Positions 7,992 through 15,614 of a stretch of DNA of 38,361 nt are shown piece after piece. The stretch comes from Candidatus Rifleibacteriota bacterium (GTDB lineage: Bacteria > Riflebacteria > Ozemobacteria > Ozemobacterales > Ozemobacteraceae), in assembly GCA_029565415.1 (NCBI GenBank), contig JAKQOH010000180.1:1-38361 (forward strand), written 5' to 3'. The notes under the pieces were generated by a model. It was not told the origin of the DNA. It made no database searches and worked only from the letters and a program-made list of their open reading frames with translations. A program made the position numbers and the translations under genes. How positions within the stretch are numbered: the first letter of the stretch is position 1; each line of letters opens with the position of its first letter.

Positions 7992-8777
7992 ATGAGTGCA
8001 TACCAGGTCCGGCTTCCCGCCTTCGAGGGACCGTTCGATCTCCTCTACCACCTGATCGAGGAACAAAAGGTCAACATCTACGATATTCCCATCGCCACGA
8101 TCACGGCGCAGTATCTCGACTACCTGCACATGATGGAGATCCTCGACATGGAAGTCGCCTCCGGCTTCCTGGTCATGGCGGCGACGCTGCTCGAGATCAA
8201 GTCCCGCATGCTCCTTCCCCGCGACAAGCCCCAGGAAGGAGCGATCGAAACCGGGGACGAGGATCTCGACGAGTTCGCGTATGGGGAAGACCCGCGCCAG
8301 CAACTGGTCGACAAGATGGTCGAGTATCGCCGGTTCAAGCTCATGGCCCTCGACCTCCGGGAAATGGAGCGGCACAACTCCCGCATCTACACCCGGGCCG
8401 CCGATTACGAGCCCCAGCCGGAACAGGTTCTCCAGATCAGCGCCTCCGCCTTCGATCTGCGGGCGTTGTATGAGGGTCTCGTCCGGCGCCGCCTCAATCC
8501 GCCGATTCACAGGGTCGTCGTCGACCGTATCGGTCTCGAGGCGCGCATCGACGAGATCCGCTGCGTTCTCAACAGCCTGCGCGGCCATGATGAGGTCCCT
8601 TTCCGTGACCTCGTGCGGGGTCGGCGCGACCGGTATGACGTCGTCCTCTCCTTCATGGCCGTCCTCGAGATGTTCAAACTCGGCGAGTGCGAGCTCGTCC
8701 AGGAAGATAACTTTTCCCCGATCACCATCCGGCCGGCAAACGCCGGTGACTCCGTCGAAGAGGCCGCCGTCGGCTGA
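7992..8777 (+). CDS. scpA: Segregation and condensation protein A
   Basis: ScpA is the kleisin that bridges the SMC heads. This 261-residue protein has the family opening: YQVRLPAFEGPFDLLYHLIEEQKVNIYDIPIATITAQY, then LEVASGFLVMAATLLEIKSRMLLP-type helices (here MEVASGFLVMAATL), a variable acidic middle, and a C-terminal winged helix ending in VVLSFMAVLEMFKLGECELVQEDNFSPI. ATG 7992 is chosen over an upstream in-frame start at 7920 because GGAG lies at 7978-7981 and conserved sequence begins here. The short spacer before it (7943-7991) is AT-rich and carries one ATA-N8-TAT dyad at 7956-7969. scpB follows after 26 nt. Confidence 0.95.
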   Translation: MSAYQVRLPAFEGPFDLLYHLIEEQKVNIYDIPIATITAQYLDYLHMMEILDMEVASGFLVMAATLLEIKSRMLLPRDKPQEGAIETGDEDLDEFAYGEDPRQQLVDKMVEYRRFKLMALDLREMERHNSRIYTRAADYEPQPEQVLQISASAFDLRALYEGLVRRRLNPPIHRVVVDRIGLEARIDEIRCVLNSLRGHDEVPFRDLVRGRRDRYDVVLSFMAVLEMFKLGECELVQEDNFSPITIRPANAGDSVEEAAVG

Positions 8778-8803
8778 AGACAGAAACGAGACCCTCCCAC
8801 GCC

Positions 8804-9592
8804 ATGGATACAGAGCACGAATCCATCCCCCGCGACATCCCCGAGCCGCAGCAGCTTCCGCTTCCGAGCGGCCCCCGCCCCGACCGCGAAACCCTCACGG
8901 CGGCACTCCAGGGCCTGCTGTTCGTTCACAATCATCCGATTCCGCTCCAGAAGCTGTCAGAGATCCTCGAACTGCCGTTTTCCGAAGCCGAACAGCTTCT
9001 GGCCGAGTTCAAGCGCAGCCTCGACGAGAATCCTGCCTCCGGCCTCCAGGTCATCATCACCGAGCAGGGCGTCCAGCTCGCCACGAAAGCCTGCATTAGC
9101 ACCTTCATCCAGCGCCTCGAGGGCCAGAAGCTGGTCAGCCTTTCGCTGCCGGCGCTCGAAACCCTCGCCGTCATCGCCTTCAAACAGCCCATCACCCGGG
9201 CGGAAATCGAGGCGATCCGCGGCGTGAACTGCGACGGCGTCGTCGCGACCCTCCTCGAGAAGAAGCTGATCTACGTTTCGGGCGAAAAACCCGTGCTGGG
9301 CCGGCCCCGCCTCTACTCGACGACGCAGGACTTCCTCTACTACTTCGGTCTCAAGAGTCTGAAGGAACTGGCCCTGCCCGAAATCGACCTGCCCGCCCAG
9401 CTCCCACCGGCGGAAAGCTTCGACGTCACGGCCGAAATGAACGGCGAGGCGGCCCCGGCAGGCGAAACCCCGGCGACCCCGGAACAGCCTCCATCACCGG
9501 AAGAAACCACGGTTCCGGCCCCCTCCGCACCGGATGAATCGCCAGCCCCATCGACAGAGCCCGGCACCCCAGGGGAGGGAAGTGACCGATGA
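8804..9592 (+). CDS. scpB: Segregation and condensation protein B
   Basis: ScpB forms the kite dimer of the SMC-ScpAB condensin. The 262-residue protein carries two winged-helix units. Family hallmarks are ALQGLLFVHNHPIPLQKL, the central LSLPALETLAVIAFKQPITRAEIEAIRGVNCDGVVATLLEKKLI, and GRPRLYSTTQDFLYYFGL. Beyond residue about 205 there is an unusual acidic Pro/Glu/Ala-rich tail of about 55 residues (PATPEQPPSPEE type), probably disordered. It follows scpA closely and shares an ATGA overlap with the downstream M16 protease gene, so the three are likely one transcript. Confidence 0.94.
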   Translation: MDTEHESIPRDIPEPQQLPLPSGPRPDRETLTAALQGLLFVHNHPIPLQKLSEILELPFSEAEQLLAEFKRSLDENPASGLQVIITEQGVQLATKACISTFIQRLEGQKLVSLSLPALETLAVIAFKQPITRAEIEAIRGVNCDGVVATLLEKKLIYVSGEKPVLGRPRLYSTTQDFLYYFGLKSLKELALPEIDLPAQLPPAESFDVTAEMNGEAAPAGETPATPEQPPSPEETTVPAPSAPDESPAPSTEPGTPGEGSDR

Positions 9593-10914
9593 CCAGAACC
9601 CCCTTCCACACGCAACGCCTGAAAAACGGCGTCCGGGTCATTGCCGAGACGTTCGACACCGTTCAGAGCGTCTCGATCGGCCTCTTCTTCCGCAGCGGCG
9701 TGCTGTATGAAGATCCGCGCCTCCTGGGCGTCTCGCATTTCATCGAACACATGATGTTCAAGGGAACGGGCCGCCGCTCTCCGAAAGACATCGCCCGGGC
9801 GTTCGACCGCATCGGCGGGTATCTGAACGCGTTCACCGCGAAGGACTACTGCTGCTACTACGCCCGCGTCGTGCGCGACCAGCTTCCCGTCGCCGTCGAG
9901 GTGCTCGCCGACATGGTCCGCAACTCGGCCTTCGATCCCGAGGAGTTCGAGCGCGAACGGCGCGTGATCCTCGAGGAGATCAAGATGTACGAGGATTCGC
10001 CCGACGAGATCATCCACGAGCTGCTCGGCCAGACCCTCTGGCCCGATGCGCCCCTCGGCCGGCCGATCCTCGGCACGAGCGAGACGGTCGGCGACATGCC
10101 CCGTGATGATGTGCATGATGTATATCGAAAACAATATGTGGCGGGCAATCTTGCGGTCTGCGCGGCCGGAAACATCGACATGGACGAGTTCGGCGGACTG
10201 CTCGAGCGTCATCTGGGCGACATGGCTCCGGGAACCCTGCCGCACCGCCGCACCCTGCCGAAGCCCGACAGCGCCGCGTCCGTCTTCCAGAAGGATATCG
10301 AGCAGGTGCATGTCGCGATCGGAACCCCCGGCGTCTCGTACCGGGACGACTCCCGGTTCGCGGTGACCCTGATGAACGCGGCTTTCGGCGGGGGTATGAG
10401 CAGCCGGCTGTTCCAGGAGATCCGCGAGAAGCGCGGCCTGGCCTACTCGGTCTACTCCTACCACACCTCGTTCCGCGACACCGGCATCTTCAGCGTGTAT
10501 GCGGGCACCTCGCCCGACCAGCTTCCGCAGGTGCTCGAGCTGATCCATGCCGAGATCGCCCGCATCTCCTCGAAGGGGCTGACGAAAGTCGAGCTCGAGG
10601 AGGCGAAGCAGCAGCTCAAGGGCAACACCCTGATCGCCCTCGAAAGCACCACGAACCGCATGAATCGCCTCGCGACCGGATTCCTCTACGGTGTCGAGCC
10701 CAAGTCGCCCGAAGAGACGATGCGGCCGTACCTCGCCGTCACCCAGGACGAGATCCGGAACGTGGCCGCCGCCCTGCTCGACCCGGCGAAGATGGCCATG
10801 ACGGTCATCTCCCCCTCCCGCGACGTGAGCGGCATCCTCGCGAAAAGCCCGTTCCGCGGCGTCCGGACCCGCGAACCGGCCGTCGGATCCCCCGGAAAGA
10901 ACAGGAAGCCCTGA
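9589..10914 (+). CDS. M16 family zinc peptidase (processing-peptidase-like)
   Basis: The 441-residue protein has the inverted zinc site HFIEH at residues 50-54 and the distal glutamate in RRVILEEIKMYEDSP about 75 residues later, as in active M16B peptidases. The second half carries the inactive-repeat features (GGGMSSRLFQEIREKRGLAYSVYSY). The N-terminus RLKNGVRVIAE has no signal peptide, so it is cytosolic. YmxG-like members of this family often lie in housekeeping operons. It overlaps scpB by ATGA. Codons around 178-184 (HDVYRKQY) use AT-ending codons unlike the rest of the gene, one of the patches in the findings. The C-terminal tail is basic and short. Confidence 0.93.
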   Translation: MTRTPFHTQRLKNGVRVIAETFDTVQSVSIGLFFRSGVLYEDPRLLGVSHFIEHMMFKGTGRRSPKDIARAFDRIGGYLNAFTAKDYCCYYARVVRDQLPVAVEVLADMVRNSAFDPEEFERERRVILEEIKMYEDSPDEIIHELLGQTLWPDAPLGRPILGTSETVGDMPRDDVHDVYRKQYVAGNLAVCAAGNIDMDEFGGLLERHLGDMAPGTLPHRRTLPKPDSAASVFQKDIEQVHVAIGTPGVSYRDDSRFAVTLMNAAFGGGMSSRLFQEIREKRGLAYSVYSYHTSFRDTGIFSVYAGTSPDQLPQVLELIHAEIARISSKGLTKVELEEAKQQLKGNTLIALESTTNRMNRLATGFLYGVEPKSPEETMRPYLAVTQDEIRNVAAALLDPAKMAMTVISPSRDVSGILAKSPFRGVRTREPAVGSPGKNRKP

Positions 10915-10925
10915 AAACGCAGTGT

Positions 10926-10943
10926 TATATCTCATGAGATGTA
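10926..10943. promoter_or_regulatory. Palindrome upstream of the M24 peptidase gene
   Basis: The perfect 12-bp palindrome ATCTCATGAGAT (10929-10940), extendable to 10926-10943 with one wobble, lies in an AT-rich 57-bp gap between the M16 and M24 genes. It could be an operator or a small RNA hairpin. No protein is known to bind it. Confidence 0.35.
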
Positions 10944-10971
10944 TAAAATATGATGTAAGGAGACCTTGCCG

Positions 10972-12060
10972 GTGAAGAAGAATCCCTGTCTCGAACGTCA
11001 GCAGCGCGTCGTCGATGCGTTTCCGGCCGGCCTGGACGCCCTTCTGGTCACGAACCTCTCGAACGTCCGGTATCTGACCGGGTTTTCCGGCTCGTCGGGC
11101 GTCGTGATCCTCGAAAAGCACAAAACCGTCTTCGTCACGGATTTCCGGTACCAGGAACAGTCCACGAACGAGGTCGGGAATGCCGCCCAGATCCTCGTCT
11201 ACCAGACCGCGAAAGCCAGTTCCGACGCCGTCATCGGCGAACACCTGAAGAAAAGCGGCATCCGCACGCTCGGCATCGAGTCGACGATGAGTCTCGGCGC
11301 CTACGAGGCGTTTTCCAAGAGCTTCGGCGGCACCCTGAAAACGACCTCCGGCCTCGTCGAGGCGGTGCGCATGATCAAGGGCGAAGAGGAGATGACCGCC
11401 CTCCGCCGCGCCTTCGAGATCGGCGACAAAAGCTTCGCGAAGCTGCTGCGGTACATCAAGCCCGGCAAGCGCGAGATCGAGATCGCCGCGCGGCTCGAGT
11501 ACATCATGCGCATCGAGGGCTCCGACGGGCCCAGCTTCGACAGCATCGTCGCCTCGGGTGAGCGCTCCTCCTGCCCCCACGCCCATCCGACCGACCGCAA
11601 GGTGAAGGCCGGCGAGATGGTCAAGATCGATTTCGGCGCGATCTGGAAGGGATACCATTCCGACATGACCCGCACCGTGTTCGTCGGCAAGGCCGACGCG
11701 AAGTTCCGTGAGATCTACGGAACGGTGCTCGAGGCCCAGCGCCGCGCCGTCGCCGCCCTCCGGCCCGGCGCCGTCGCGAACGCCGTCGATGCCGTCGCCC
11801 GCGATCATATCGCCGCGAAGCAGCCCGGGGACGTATTCGGTCACGGGCTCGGCCACGCGGTCGGCCTTGATATCCACGAGTCGCCCAGCCTCTCGAAAAA
11901 GTGCGACACGGTTCTGCGCGCCGGCATGGTCGTGACCGTCGAGCCCGGTATCTATCTGCCCGGCTGGGGCGGGGTCCGGATCGAGGATGTGTACCGCATC
12001 GACACCGAGCTCGAGCGGCTCACGAACACCCCCAACGACCTCCTCGAACTGCCGGTCTGA
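10972..12060 (+). CDS. M24 family metallopeptidase (Xaa-Pro aminopeptidase-like)
   Basis: This 362-residue cytosolic enzyme would remove an N-terminal residue preceding proline. The N-terminal creatinase-like domain (ALLVTNLSNVRYLTGFSGSSG) is followed by the pita-bread catalytic domain. The metal ligands are visible: Asp in VKIDFGA, Asp in HSDMTRT, His in GHGLGHAVGLDIHE, Glu in TVEPGIYLPG and Glu in RIEDVY. GTG 10972 is preferred because AAGGAG (10957-10962) is 9 nt upstream. TTG 10966 is in frame but only 3 nt from that site. It is the last gene of the scp run and is followed by a hairpin at 12074-12120. Confidence 0.93.
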   Translation: MKKNPCLERQQRVVDAFPAGLDALLVTNLSNVRYLTGFSGSSGVVILEKHKTVFVTDFRYQEQSTNEVGNAAQILVYQTAKASSDAVIGEHLKKSGIRTLGIESTMSLGAYEAFSKSFGGTLKTTSGLVEAVRMIKGEEEMTALRRAFEIGDKSFAKLLRYIKPGKREIEIAARLEYIMRIEGSDGPSFDSIVASGERSSCPHAHPTDRKVKAGEMVKIDFGAIWKGYHSDMTRTVFVGKADAKFREIYGTVLEAQRRAVAALRPGAVANAVDAVARDHIAAKQPGDVFGHGLGHAVGLDIHESPSLSKKCDTVLRAGMVVTVEPGIYLPGWGGVRIEDVYRIDTELERLTNTPNDLLELPV

Positions 12061-12073
12061 TTCGCAACCACCG

Positions 12074-12120
12074 CACCCCGTTTCCGGAACACGGCCGTTT
12101 CCCCGGAAACGGGGTGTTCC
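12074..12120 (+). terminator. Hairpin after the M24 gene, with alternative pairings
   Basis: CACCCCGTTTCCGG (12074-12087) pairs perfectly over 14 bp with 12103-12116. Competing pairs exist: GGAACAC (12086-12092) with GTGTTCC (12114-12120), and CCGTTTCC (12095-12102) with GGAAACGG (12105-12112). There is only a weak T tract after it (TTCCATTTCT), so it may be a weak or bidirectional terminator. Confidence 0.5.
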
Positions 12121-12193
12121 ATTTCTAAGACAATTCACGCTTCCTGCCGATGATGGGGACGCTGACCCTTATCGTCGGACATCGGAGGTTCTC

Positions 12194-12862
12194 ATGAAAA
12201 GCATGTTTCCCGGATCGCGGCTGATCGTTCCCCTCGGCATGGTCGGCCTGCTTGCCGGGTTGTTCACCTACACGGCCAAGGCCGACTCCACCATCACGAT
12301 CCCCGTGCCCGAACGGGCGGCCAACGACAAGCAGGTCACCCTGTCGCTGCGCATTCCTCCAAACACCGAGCCGGTGACCGGCGTGAACGAGAAGCTGAAG
12401 ATGAGCTCGTCGCGCAGCATCATCCGCTGGGACAAAAACCCTTCGCCCAAGCTCGCGAACAACGACGAGCTGCTCACGATCGTCAACAACATGGTCGGGA
12501 AGGGCTGGCTCAAATCCAACTCGTCGCGCAATCTCGCGGTGATCCGGCCGATGGACAAGTACATCGCCGTGCGTCTCGTCGACGACATGGCCAAGTCGAT
12601 CATCGAAATCGGCCTTTCGCCCAACGTGTCACGCGTGATCCGCAAGAGCAACCTGACGACCAGCGACATCGAGGATGTGCGGCGCATGGTTCAGCGGTTT
12701 GCGACCGAGCTGGTCATGTTCGGCCGCAATCCCAAAAGCTACGACAAGGATCTGCTGATGCTGCAGGAACGGTTCAAGACCGCCAAGGCCGGCATCCTCA
12801 AGGTGATCCGGGTCGAGGGGGTCGACGACGGCGGCACCGTCATCCACCTCAGCGTCGAGTGA
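12194..12862 (+). CDS. Exported protein of unknown function
   Basis: A 222-residue protein with a signal peptide (LIVPLGMVGLLAGLFTYT, cleavage near AKA-DS at residue 28-31). The start ATG 12194 follows GGAGG at 12184-12188. The mature part begins with a beta-rich stretch (STITIPVPERAANDKQVTLSLRIPP), then a Ser/Asn/Lys-rich linker and a mostly alpha-helical C-terminal half with basic segments. It contains no cysteine and no motif that I recognise. It stands alone, between the hairpin at 12074 and the strong terminator at 12885, so it is probably a separately regulated monocistronic gene. Confidence 0.75.
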   Translation: MKSMFPGSRLIVPLGMVGLLAGLFTYTAKADSTITIPVPERAANDKQVTLSLRIPPNTEPVTGVNEKLKMSSSRSIIRWDKNPSPKLANNDELLTIVNNMVGKGWLKSNSSRNLAVIRPMDKYIAVRLVDDMAKSIIEIGLSPNVSRVIRKSNLTTSDIEDVRRMVQRFATELVMFGRNPKSYDKDLLMLQERFKTAKAGILKVIRVEGVDDGGTVIHLSVE

Positions 12863-12884
12863 CCCGAAGCCTCTCGTGAACCCG

Positions 12885-12908
12885 AAGCCCCCGCCCGGGG
12901 GCTTTTTT
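12885..12908 (+). terminator. Rho-independent terminator of the exported unknown gene
   Basis: The inverted repeat AAGCCCCCG (12885-12893) / CGGGGGCTT (12896-12904) runs into T6 at 12903-12908. It is a classical intrinsic terminator 22 bp after the stop codon. Confidence 0.9.
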
Positions 12909-12943
12909 CTTGGGGGTTGTGTTTGGCCCGCTGATCGGCCATA

Positions 12944-14224
12944 ATGGCCGGAATGATCCCCGAACTCCTGACGCGATTCTGCAATTTCGGGCTGCTCTGG
13001 CTGGCGCAGCTCGTCTCGTTCATCGGCGAAGGCATCATGCAGACGGCGATGATCTGGTGGGTCATCACGAAGACCGGCTCGGGAACGACCGTCGGCTTCA
13101 TCCTGAGCGTCAGCTTCCTGCCGGCCGTGCTGATCGGCCCCTTCGCCGGAACCCTCGCCGACCGCCTGCCGGCGAAGCTGCTGCTGATCGGCGCCGACCT
13201 GTTCCGTGCCTGCCTGGTCGGCGGCGTCGCAGTGATGGCGTGGCACCAGAGCCTGTCGATCCCGCTGCTGCTCGGCATGTGCGGCATGCTCGCCGCCGCC
13301 GGCGTGTTCCACAGCCCCACCACGCTGACCGTCATCCCCCGCGTCGTCCCCGCCGAGCGCATCGACGAGGCGATGGCCCTTCATACGATAGTAAGAGATA
13401 TATCCAAGCTCGCCGGCCCGGCGCTCGGCGGCGCGATCATCGCCCGCTGGTCGGTTGCCGAAGCGTTTGCCGCCCATGCCGCCTGTCTCGTCGTCTCCTC
13501 GGTCTGCGTCGCGATCATGGGCATGGCCCCGCGCGAGACGTCCGGGGAACACGAGAGCGTCGTTTCCCAGCTTTCCGCCGGTCTCCGGTATGTCCGTGAG
13601 CACCGGGTGCTCCGCGACATCCTGATCGGATTCGGCAGCCTCAACCTGTTCGCCGTGCCGATCGTGGTGCTTCTGCCCCTCTCGATCAAGCGCACCTTCG
13701 GCCTCGACGCGTTCGAGCTCGGCGTCAGCGAGGGGGTGCTGGCCTTCGGTTCGGTCGTGACGGGGCTGGCCTTCGTCCGCCTCTTCGCCGCCGTGCCCAC
13801 CTCCCGGCTTCTCGTGCGCACCCTCGGTGTTTCGGGGCTGCTGTTCGTCTTCTTCGCGTTCAATACCTATTTTGCCCTCTATCTTATCGGGCTGTTCCTG
13901 CTGGGCGGTTGTTTCACGGCCGTGAACGTCGCCGTGCTGACCCTGTTCCAGCGCACCGTCGCCCCCGAGATGAAAGGTCGCTTCTTCGCTCTCGTCGAGG
14001 TGCTCAGCTTCGCTCTCATCCCGATCGCCATGGCCGGGGCCGGAGCCCTGTCCGACACCCTGCACCTCGCCAGCGTCTACCAGATCTGTGCCGCCGGCAC
14101 CCTGCTGCTGACCTGGCGGTTCGCCCGCATCGACGGCCTCACCACCCTCGACGCGCAGCCGGAAGCCGACCCCGTTCCGGCCGCGCAGCCCGCTTCCCCC
14201 GACCACGGAACGGGAGCCGCCTGA
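12944..14224 (+). CDS. Major facilitator superfamily transporter (MFS_3/EntS-like)
   Basis: This 426-residue protein has about 10-12 hydrophobic helices. The first loop motif is FAGTLADRLPAKLLL (family consensus GxxxDRxGRR). The opening FGLLWLAQLVSFIGEGIMQTAMIWWV matches the MFS_3 group that holds enterobactin and drug exporters. The substrate is unknown. ATG 12944 has no obvious ribosome site; ATG 12953 (MIPELL) is an alternative. Codons 149-153 (IVRDI) use ATA and AGA, rare here, forming one of the AT-rich patches. It is followed after 13 nt by a histidine kinase gene, so transport could be linked to that sensor. Confidence 0.88.
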   Translation: MAGMIPELLTRFCNFGLLWLAQLVSFIGEGIMQTAMIWWVITKTGSGTTVGFILSVSFLPAVLIGPFAGTLADRLPAKLLLIGADLFRACLVGGVAVMAWHQSLSIPLLLGMCGMLAAAGVFHSPTTLTVIPRVVPAERIDEAMALHTIVRDISKLAGPALGGAIIARWSVAEAFAAHAACLVVSSVCVAIMGMAPRETSGEHESVVSQLSAGLRYVREHRVLRDILIGFGSLNLFAVPIVVLLPLSIKRTFGLDAFELGVSEGVLAFGSVVTGLAFVRLFAAVPTSRLLVRTLGVSGLLFVFFAFNTYFALYLIGLFLLGGCFTAVNVAVLTLFQRTVAPEMKGRFFALVEVLSFALIPIAMAGAGALSDTLHLASVYQICAAGTLLLTWRFARIDGLTTLDAQPEADPVPAAQPASPDHGTGAA

Positions 14225-14237
14225 GGCGGCGCGAGCG

Positions 14238-15491
14238 ATGGACGGAAGGCTGCGTCAGATCGGCCTCATGCTGTTCATGGGGTTCCTTCCCGCCGCCGTC
14301 CTGACGATCGTTCTCGGCGCCTCCGACTCCCTGCTCGAACGCATGCGGGAAAACCTGCATCAGCAGCGCGCCTCCGCTCTCCGCATCCTGCCGGTCGAAG
14401 GGGGACTTTCGGTACAGAAAAGTTACGTCTGCTCGATCCTCGCCACCCAGGGGCTCGACCTGAGGCCGGTGGCCGGAACCTGGCCCGTCGCGCTCGACCC
14501 GGCCACGCTGCTCAATCTGCGCTCGAGCTATGCGAGCGAAACCGAGAGTGGCGTCGAGATCGGCATCGCAAGCCCCGGTCCTGGCATCCTCTGGATGATC
14601 CCCACGGATCAGGGGTTCCGGGTTGCCTATCAGACCCGCCGTTCCTTCTATGCCCGCCTCGAATCCTGGCGGGCCCTGATGTGGACCGCCGGTCTCCTCC
14701 TTGCCGGGGCCACCTTCGTCCTCTTCGTCCTCATCGCCCGCAAACTCGCCGACGTGTTCAACGACATGGAGATCAAGAACCAGGAGCTCGAACGGGCCAA
14801 CCGCAACCTCGAAGAACTCGGAACGCTCAAGACCACGTTCCTGGCCCTCGTCTCCCACGAACTGCGCACCCCCCTCGCGCGCCTCACCGGCCAGCTCAAC
14901 CTGATCCGCCAGTCCGCCGACCGCCTCCCCGACGAGCTGCGCCGGCGGTTCGACGAGATGTCCGTCGAGATTGCCGAGCTGGGCCGCATGACGAAGAATG
15001 CCCTCGATCTCACCCGCCTCCAATCCGAGGATCTGGCGGCGCGGATCGAGCTCGGCCAGATCTCCCCGGTCGTCACGATGACCTGCGAACGCGCACGCGC
15101 AATGGCCGAAGCACGCGGCCTCGCCATCGAGATCCAACTGCCCGAAACCCCGCCGGTCTCCCACGACCCGTATCTGCTCGAGCGCATTCTCGACAACCTG
15201 CTTGTGAACGCTGTCAAATACGCCGCCCCCGCCTCCACGATCCGGTTTCGGGGCGTCGAGGAATCCGCAGCCATCCGGATCGAGATCGACAGCTCCGGCC
15301 CCGTGATTCCTGCGGCTGACCGGGAGCGGATTTTCGAGAAGTTCTACCGCGGGGAAGGGGGAATCGATGTCCCCGGCTCCGGCCTCGGCCTGTATCTGGT
15401 GCGCCAGTTCGTGCTCATGATGGGCGGCCGCGCCTGGGTCGAACCGATTCCGGATGGGAACCGGTTCGCCATCACCCTCCCCATCGGATGA
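14238..15491 (+). CDS. Membrane sensor histidine kinase
   Basis: The 417-residue protein has an N-terminal membrane helix (about residues 8-28), a short extracytoplasmic sensor of about 120 residues, a second helix (MWTAGLLLAGATFVLFVLIA, about 149-168), a coiled segment and then the kinase core. The phosphoacceptor box is SHELRTPL, the N box is NLLVNAVKY, the F box is FEKFYRG and the G2 box is GSGLGLYLV. The G1 box reads DSSGPVIP rather than DxGxGI, a departure from consensus, but the other ATP-site motifs are intact. No response regulator is adjacent. The NtrC-type regulator at 16724, just beyond endA, is the nearest candidate partner. Confidence 0.93.
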   Translation: MDGRLRQIGLMLFMGFLPAAVLTIVLGASDSLLERMRENLHQQRASALRILPVEGGLSVQKSYVCSILATQGLDLRPVAGTWPVALDPATLLNLRSSYASETESGVEIGIASPGPGILWMIPTDQGFRVAYQTRRSFYARLESWRALMWTAGLLLAGATFVLFVLIARKLADVFNDMEIKNQELERANRNLEELGTLKTTFLALVSHELRTPLARLTGQLNLIRQSADRLPDELRRRFDEMSVEIAELGRMTKNALDLTRLQSEDLAARIELGQISPVVTMTCERARAMAEARGLAIEIQLPETPPVSHDPYLLERILDNLLVNAVKYAAPASTIRFRGVEESAAIRIEIDSSGPVIPAADRERIFEKFYRGEGGIDVPGSGLGLYLVRQFVLMMGGRAWVEPIPDGNRFAITLPIG

Positions 15492-15526
15492 AAAAATCTT
15501 CCGCTTTTCCCCCCGCACCCCGGTAT

Positions 15527-15560
15527 TGTCGTGCATAATGGAAGAATGCTGTCGTGCATA
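15527..15560 (+). promoter_or_regulatory. 11-bp direct repeat upstream of the endonuclease gene
   Basis: TGTCGTGCATA occurs at 15527-15537 and again at 15550-15560. The copies are spaced 23 bp start to start, about two helical turns. The first copy overlaps a -10-like CATAAT. The pair lies 54 bp before the endonuclease start and may be a tandem operator site. Confidence 0.4.
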
Positions 15561-15614
15561 GGCCGGTCGGTGTCACCACACCGCCCCAAATCTCCTCGTA
15601 AGGAGCAACGTTTC

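Noticed and set aside
9340..12138. A 932-residue open frame on the minus strand
   Set aside because: It lies opposite scpB, the M16 and M24 genes, which show clear motifs on the plus strand. Long antisense frames are expected in GC-rich coding DNA.
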